64,000 bases of DNA, from NCBI GenBank assembly GCA_002346545.1, contig DEAA01000021.1, forward strand, positions 90,539 to 154,538, read 5' to 3'. A program made the position numbers and the translations under genes. Shown piece after piece: positions 60,895 through 64,000 of the stretch. The DNA is from Acidobacteria bacterium UBA2994 (GTDB lineage: Bacteria; Acidobacteriota; Vicinamibacteria; Vicinamibacterales; UBA8438). Positions within the stretch are counted from its first letter, which is position 1. Every line of letters starts with the position of its first letter. The notes beneath the pieces are model-generated. The model was not told the DNA's origin, made no database searches, and saw nothing but the letters and a program-made list of their open reading frames with translations.

Positions 60895-61973
60895 GAGCTG
60901 GGTAGCGGTGGGTCGACAGGATCCTCGAAGTTTCCGAGTTCATCGGGTTCGGTCTGATAGATGGCCCAGACCGCTTCGAGGAGCTGCGAGACCCCCTGGC
61001 CGGTGACGGCCGAGATCGGCATCACTCGCAGCCCCATCGGTTCGATGTGTGTCCGCAGCCGTTCGAGTCGGTCAGGCTCATCGATTGCGTCCATCTTGCT
61101 GGCGGCCACGATCTGCGGTTTGTCGGCCAGCGTTGCGTCAGGTTGGTCGGCTTGTTCGTCGATAAACTGGCCGAGTTCCTGCTGGATGATGTTGAAGTCT
61201 TCCACTGGGTCGCGACCAGAGAAAGATGACATGTCGACGAGGTGTACCAGCACTCGGGTGCGTTCAAGGTGACTCAGAAACCGGTCGCCCAGCCCGTGGC
61301 CCTTGTGGGCGCCCTCGATCAGACCGGGGACGTCGGCCACCACTAAGCTCCGCTCGTCCGACATGCTAACGACCCCGAGGTTAGGGCTGAGCGTCGTGAA
61401 CGGGTAGTCGGCAATCTTCGGGCGTGCAGCCGAGATCCGTGAGATCAGCGTCGACTTGCCCACGTTGGGGAAGCCCACCAGCCCGACATCGGCCAGCAGT
61501 TTCAATCGTAGCTTGAGCGTCTTATCTTCACCCGGCCATCCGGGTTCGGAGCGTCGTGGCGCCTGATTGGTGGAGGTGGCGAAGTGCTGGTTCCCACGCC
61601 CGCCGTCGCCGCCTCTGGCTACCACCACACGCTGCCCCGGAGCCTTGAGGTCGGCCACTTCGATCAGGCCGTCCTCAATACTCTCGTAGGCGACGGTGCC
61701 GACCGGCACATCAAGCAGCAGGTCGCCGCCATCTTTTCCGCTGCGGTTCGAGCCTTGGCCGTGCGCACCGCGCTTAGCGTGATAGGAGGGGTGGAAGCGG
61801 AACGAGATCAGGGTGTTGAGATGGGGGCTCGCGACCAGCGCGATGGATCCGCCGCAGCCGCCGTCGCCGCCGTCAGGTCCGCCTTTGGGAGCGAACTTCT
61901 CCCGACGAAAGCTCAGACAGCCGCGGCCGCCGTCTCCGGCAGTCACCTGGATGTCGACCTCGTCGACGAACAT
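60891..61973 (-). CDS. obgE: Obg-family GTPase
   Basis: This encodes 360 residues, close to the usual 340-390. The Gly-rich Obg fold (AGDGGRGCLSFRREKFAPKG, GPDGGDGGCGGSI) is followed by a GTPase domain with G1 VGFPNVGKSTLI, G3 DVPGLIEGAHKG and G5 MPISAVTG. Obg assists 50S assembly and stress responses. It is upstream of nadD-rsfS and downstream of rpmA-rplU, a widely conserved order. Confidence 0.97.
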   Translation of the reverse strand: MFVDEVDIQVTAGDGGRGCLSFRREKFAPKGGPDGGDGGCGGSIALVASPHLNTLISFRFHPSYHAKRGAHGQGSNRSGKDGGDLLLDVPVGTVAYESIEDGLIEVADLKAPGQRVVVARGGDGGRGNQHFATSTNQAPRRSEPGWPGEDKTLKLRLKLLADVGLVGFPNVGKSTLISRISAARPKIADYPFTTLSPNLGVVSMSDERSLVVADVPGLIEGAHKGHGLGDRFLSHLERTRVLVHLVDMSSFSGRDPVEDFNIIQQELGQFIDEQADQPDATLADKPQIVAASKMDAIDEPDRLERLRTHIEPMGLRVMPISAVTGQGVSQLLEAVWAIYQTEPDELGNFEDPVDPPLPSS

Positions 61974-62024
61974 GCCTGGGATGTGAGCGGGATGCGGAAT
62001 GAGCCGCGGCCGTGCAACAGGGGG

Positions 62025-62285
62025 CTATGCGTCGGCGGGTACGACGCTGATGAAGCGGCCCTTCGAGCCGTGGTCTTCGAAGCGCACCTGGCCACCGATC
62101 TTGGCAAACAACGTGTCGTCCTTGCCCTTGCCGACATTGAGGCCGGCGTTGAATCGCGAGCCCCGCTGGCGCACCAGGATCGAGCCGCCGGTCACGATGT
62201 TGCCATCGAATCGCTTGACGCCCAGGCGCTGTGCGTTACTGTCGCGCCCGTTCCTTGAACTGCCTTGCCCTTTTTTGTGTGACAT
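62025..62285 (-). CDS. rpmA: 50S ribosomal protein L27
   Basis: This encodes 86 residues from ATG 62285, with GAGGCGG upstream. The N-terminal [20 protein letters not shown] and [20 protein letters not shown] are diagnostic. L27 sits at the peptidyltransferase centre. It follows rplU by 7 bp. Confidence 0.98.
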   Translation of the reverse strand: MSHKKGQGSSRNGRDSNAQRLGVKRFDGNIVTGGSILVRQRGSRFNAGLNVGKGKDDTLFAKIGGQVRFEDHGSKGRFISVVPADA

Positions 62286-62292
62286 GACCGCC

Positions 62293-62610
62293 TCAAATTT
62301 CCGTGATATTGGTGATTCGCACTCGGGTCAGATCCGTCCGATGTCCCGTCGTCCGGCGCATGCCCTTCCGCCGCTTGCGGCGGAAGACTCTGATCTTGGG
62401 ACCACGATGGTGAGCATCGACCACGCCAACCACCTGGGCGCCGTCGACCGTGGGGCTTCCCGCCACCACCGAGCCGTCGTCTTTGCTGACCAGAAGCACC
62501 TGGTCGAACGTCACCTCACCGCCGGCGTCTGTGCCGAGGCGGTCCACGTCGATCGTCTGCCCCGGCTGCACCTTGTGCTGATGTCCGGAGGTCTGGATGA
62601 TGGCAAACAC
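62293..62610 (-). CDS. rplU: 50S ribosomal protein L21
   Basis: About 105 residues from GTG 62610, chosen because AAAGGA lies 7 nt upstream and [17 protein letters not shown] is the usual L21 N-terminus; the frame is open to 62649. [20 protein letters not shown] is diagnostic. It is the first gene of the rplU-rpmA-obgE-nadD-rsfS run. Confidence 0.97.
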   Translation of the reverse strand: MFAIIQTSGHQHKVQPGQTIDVDRLGTDAGGEVTFDQVLLVSKDDGSVVAGSPTVDGAQVVGVVDAHHRGPKIRVFRRKRRKGMRRTTGHRTDLTRVRITNITEI

Positions 62611-62669
62611 GAGCTGTTCCTTTCGAGCGCGCACCGGCGCGTAAACCAACCCCGAGCGCAGCTGCCCGC

Positions 62670-63005
62670 TTAGACACCGCGCACTCGGGCCAAGCTCTCT
62701 AGTCTAGCCCACATCTCACTATCTGGGCTAGTTCTCTGCCGGCGCCTGGTTCGAGCCCTCCGGTAGTCAGTTCCTCTTTTCCACTGTCGCCAGGTTGTTC
62801 CAGTAAATCGAGAAGTTGGCTGCTGTTGGCTGGAGGCGTCTAGCCAGTCCACCTCAGACGTGCCTGGTGATACCAGAACAGGCGGCGCAGTATCGGCAGC
62901 AGGTTGTCCTCCCACGTCTCGATAGAAGGTCGGCGCATGCGTCATGACCCCAACCACGAGCATGTGCGTCAGCTCCACACCTTTGCCTGGAAACGGGACC
63001 TCCAT
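62670..63005 (-). CDS. Small ORF with VOC-like N-terminus
   Basis: This encodes 111 residues from ATG 63005, which has an excellent Shine-Dalgarno (GGAGGGAGA). The first 35 residues (VELTHMLVVGVMTHAPTFYR and DV) resemble the opening strand and helix of glyoxalase/VOC proteins. The second half is Arg/Thr/Ser-rich without a fold and lies over the rplU upstream region, which suggests a frameshift after the first third. It may be a degraded VOC gene that is still translated. A 7-bp inverted repeat (TAGCCCA 62705-62711 / TGGGCTA 62724-62730) lies in its 3' part. Confidence 0.35.
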   Translation of the reverse strand: MEVPFPGKGVELTHMLVVGVMTHAPTFYRDVGGQPAADTAPPVLVSPGTSEVDWLDASSQQQPTSRFTGTTWRQWKRGTDYRRARTRRRQRTSPDSEMWARLESLARVRGV

Positions 63006-63035
63006 CGGTTCTCTCCCTCCACCGGCGTGCGAATC

Positions 63036-63332
63036 TCAGGACCCCGTCTTTTTCTCGATCCAGAGAATCAGCCCTGCCGCCAACGCGCCCCCCAGGATCT
63101 GGCCGCCGATGTTCGCGAATGTCCACTGCTCGTACGGTCCAACGACGCCAGGGCGAGTCATCACGAACATATAGATGCCCGTCATGACCGCAACGACAGT
63201 AGTGGTTCTGGTGACAAGGCCGAGGCTGGCGGCGTACTTGGACGCGACCTTCCTGACGAGCCAGTCCAGCACCAGTGCCCCCAGAAAGATGATCACGCCA
63301 GACACGAGTGCAGTTACAAGCAAGAAAACCAT
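63036..63332 (-). CDS. Small inner-membrane protein, unknown
   Basis: About 98 residues from ATG 63332, which has AAGGAGG 8 nt upstream. Three membrane helices are evident (FLLVTALVSGVIIFLGALVL, TTVVAVMTGIYMFVM, IGGQILGGALAAGLILWI), with a short Lys-rich C-terminus. No family is recognised. It lies 30 bp upstream of the VOC-like ORF on the same strand and both have strong ribosome binding sites, so they are probably co-transcribed. Confidence 0.8.
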   Translation of the reverse strand: MVFLLVTALVSGVIIFLGALVLDWLVRKVASKYAASLGLVTRTTTVVAVMTGIYMFVMTRPGVVGPYEQWTFANIGGQILGGALAAGLILWIEKKTGS

Positions 63333-63380
63333 CGATGGATCCTCCTTGAACCCGGATTCACGTCGAGCACTACACCACAC

Positions 63381-63506
63381 CCGCTCACGACGGTGTTCGC
63401 GCGACTGGCAGGTCCGGCTTCGGAGGACCGGTCAGGAAGTGCGCACCAAAGGGGGCTGGCGGTTCGAATCTAGCAACCCGTGTCGAGCGGACGAAACGGC
63501 GGAGTA
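63381..63506. other. Intergenic region, tRNA-like scrap only
   Basis: Contains GGTTCGAATCTAGC at about 63470, which resembles a T-arm, but no pairing acceptor, D-arm or anticodon arm is present. No gene is seen. Confidence 0.4.
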
Positions 63507-64000
63507 CTACCGAAGCAGCACTCGCGTGCCGGTCACGCTCTGGTTGCTGAACGCGCCCAGCACAGACGGTAGCAGCCGATCCATTAACTCGAAGTAGGAC
63601 GATAACGCCGGTGTGTTCTGCGAGGCTTCGTAGAGGATTTCCTCGCGGTGACGTTCAGTGTAGAGGGTGGCCCCAGACTCGCCGTCAATGAAGATGAACT
63701 TCGGGCTCAGCACGAACCCGCGACGGTCGCGGTAGACCCGCTGGGGCACGGTGCGGCGGCGGCCGAACGAATCGTAGACCTCTCGCTCGCGGGTCACCAT
63801 GCCCGACCGCTGGTGCGGCGAAAAATAGACGGTGCCGGTCAAGATCAGCGGGTTCTGATACTCCTCGCCGAGGTCGCGCCAGTAGCCGACGTTGGCGAAG
63901 ATGGTTTCGTAGCTTTCCAGCTCCTGCTCCGACATCCTGTTGTCTTCGCCGAGACGCTCGTCTTCTTCGGCTTCCTCTTCCTCGTTGGCGCCTTCAGCGG
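63507..64000 (-). CDS. Uncharacterised protein (partial, 5' end outside window)
   Basis: The frame is open to the right edge, so the true start lies outside the window. An acidic stretch (EEEEAEEDERLGED) precedes SYETIFANVGYWRDLGEEYQ, TGTVYFSPHQRSGM, RDRRGFVLSPKFIFIDGESG and YFELMDRLLPSVLGAFSNQS. The latter part is a mixed alpha/beta domain of about 130 residues. The content resembles exported lipoproteins of Acidobacteriota but I cannot name the family. Confidence 0.7.
   Translation of the reverse strand, partial: AEGANEEEEAEEDERLGEDNRMSEQELESYETIFANVGYWRDLGEEYQNPLILTGTVYFSPHQRSGMVTREREVYDSFGRRRTVPQRVYRDRRGFVLSPKFIFIDGESGATLYTERHREEILYEASQNTPALSSYFELMDRLLPSVLGAFSNQSVTGTRVLLR

Noticed and set aside
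62735..62765. GGTTCGAGCCC resembling a tRNA T-loop
   Set aside because: The flanking bases do not pair as a T-stem and no cloverleaf fits.
63465..63490. T-arm-like GGTTCGAATC sequence suggesting a tRNA
   Set aside because: No acceptor, D-arm or anticodon stem can be formed around it on either strand.

Overview
The window is about 64 kb of high-GC bacterial chromosome from a Gram-negative organism: it has lpxC, a TonB-dependent receptor, TolC-independent outer-membrane and lipoprotein genes, and signal peptides throughout. The gene content points to Acidobacteriota, probably a Vicinamibacteria-like lineage. The pointers are carboxypeptidase-like-domain TonB receptors, DUF1592/DUF1552 pairs, secreted PQQ-type propellers, M28 peptidases, DUF349 and alpha/beta-hydrolase-10 proteins. 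This placement is inference; no rRNA is present to test it. I see no rRNA, complete tRNA, insertion sequence, prophage or CRISPR array.

Layout. 1-5.5 kb: an acyl-AMP ligase with an N-terminal carrier domain (cut by the window edge), two tandem exported cyclophilins and a 1,000-residue DUF349 protein. 5.8-11.2 kb: a probable unit of M28-PDZ lipoprotein peptidase, TonB-dependent receptor and two paralogous small lipoproteins. 11.4-16.2 kb: a secreted metallo-beta-lactamase-fold hydrolase and two overlapping PQQ-type propeller genes. 16.3-20 kb: two divergent gene pairs (HupE-like/CopD, PDZ protein/DUF2891), then acs. 22-32 kb: catabolic and exported enzymes (beta-hydroxyacid dehydrogenase, alpha/beta hydrolase, amidohydrolase, GMC oxidoreductase, gamma-glutamyltransferase) plus hflX. 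32-40 kb: malate synthase G, an ankyrin protein and the DUF1592-DUF1552 pair. 40-47.5 kb: pxpA-like, apaG, aat, a second M28 peptidase, an amidase-CHRD fusion and an AbgT-family transporter. 47.5-52 kb: a [2Fe-2S] ferredoxin-like protein, a small basic ORF with its own signals, a DapA-family aldolase, an NlpC/P60 lipoprotein, an HNH protein and a secreted-type propeller. 52-62.6 kb: housekeeping genes (uvrA, lpxC, ECF sigma-STAS-small protein, lysA, tmk, rsfS, nadD, obgE, rpmA, rplU). The right end has small unassigned genes and a truncated gene.

How it fits together. The accessory genes suggest a scavenger that degrades peptides and amides outside the cytoplasm (two M28 peptidases, GGT, amidase, AbgT, pxpA, TonB receptor) and oxidises small organics through acetate activation and the glyoxylate route (acs, malate synthase).

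The most notable sequence-level patterns are: many genes with a TAnnnT -10 hexamer only 6-9 nt before the start codon (predicted leaderless transcripts); small upstream ORFs overlapping aat and lpxC; an isolated 42-codon ORF with promoter, Shine-Dalgarno and hairpin; and several decayed remnants (comF, a LysM fragment, an orphan beta-rich domain, a VOC-like fragment).
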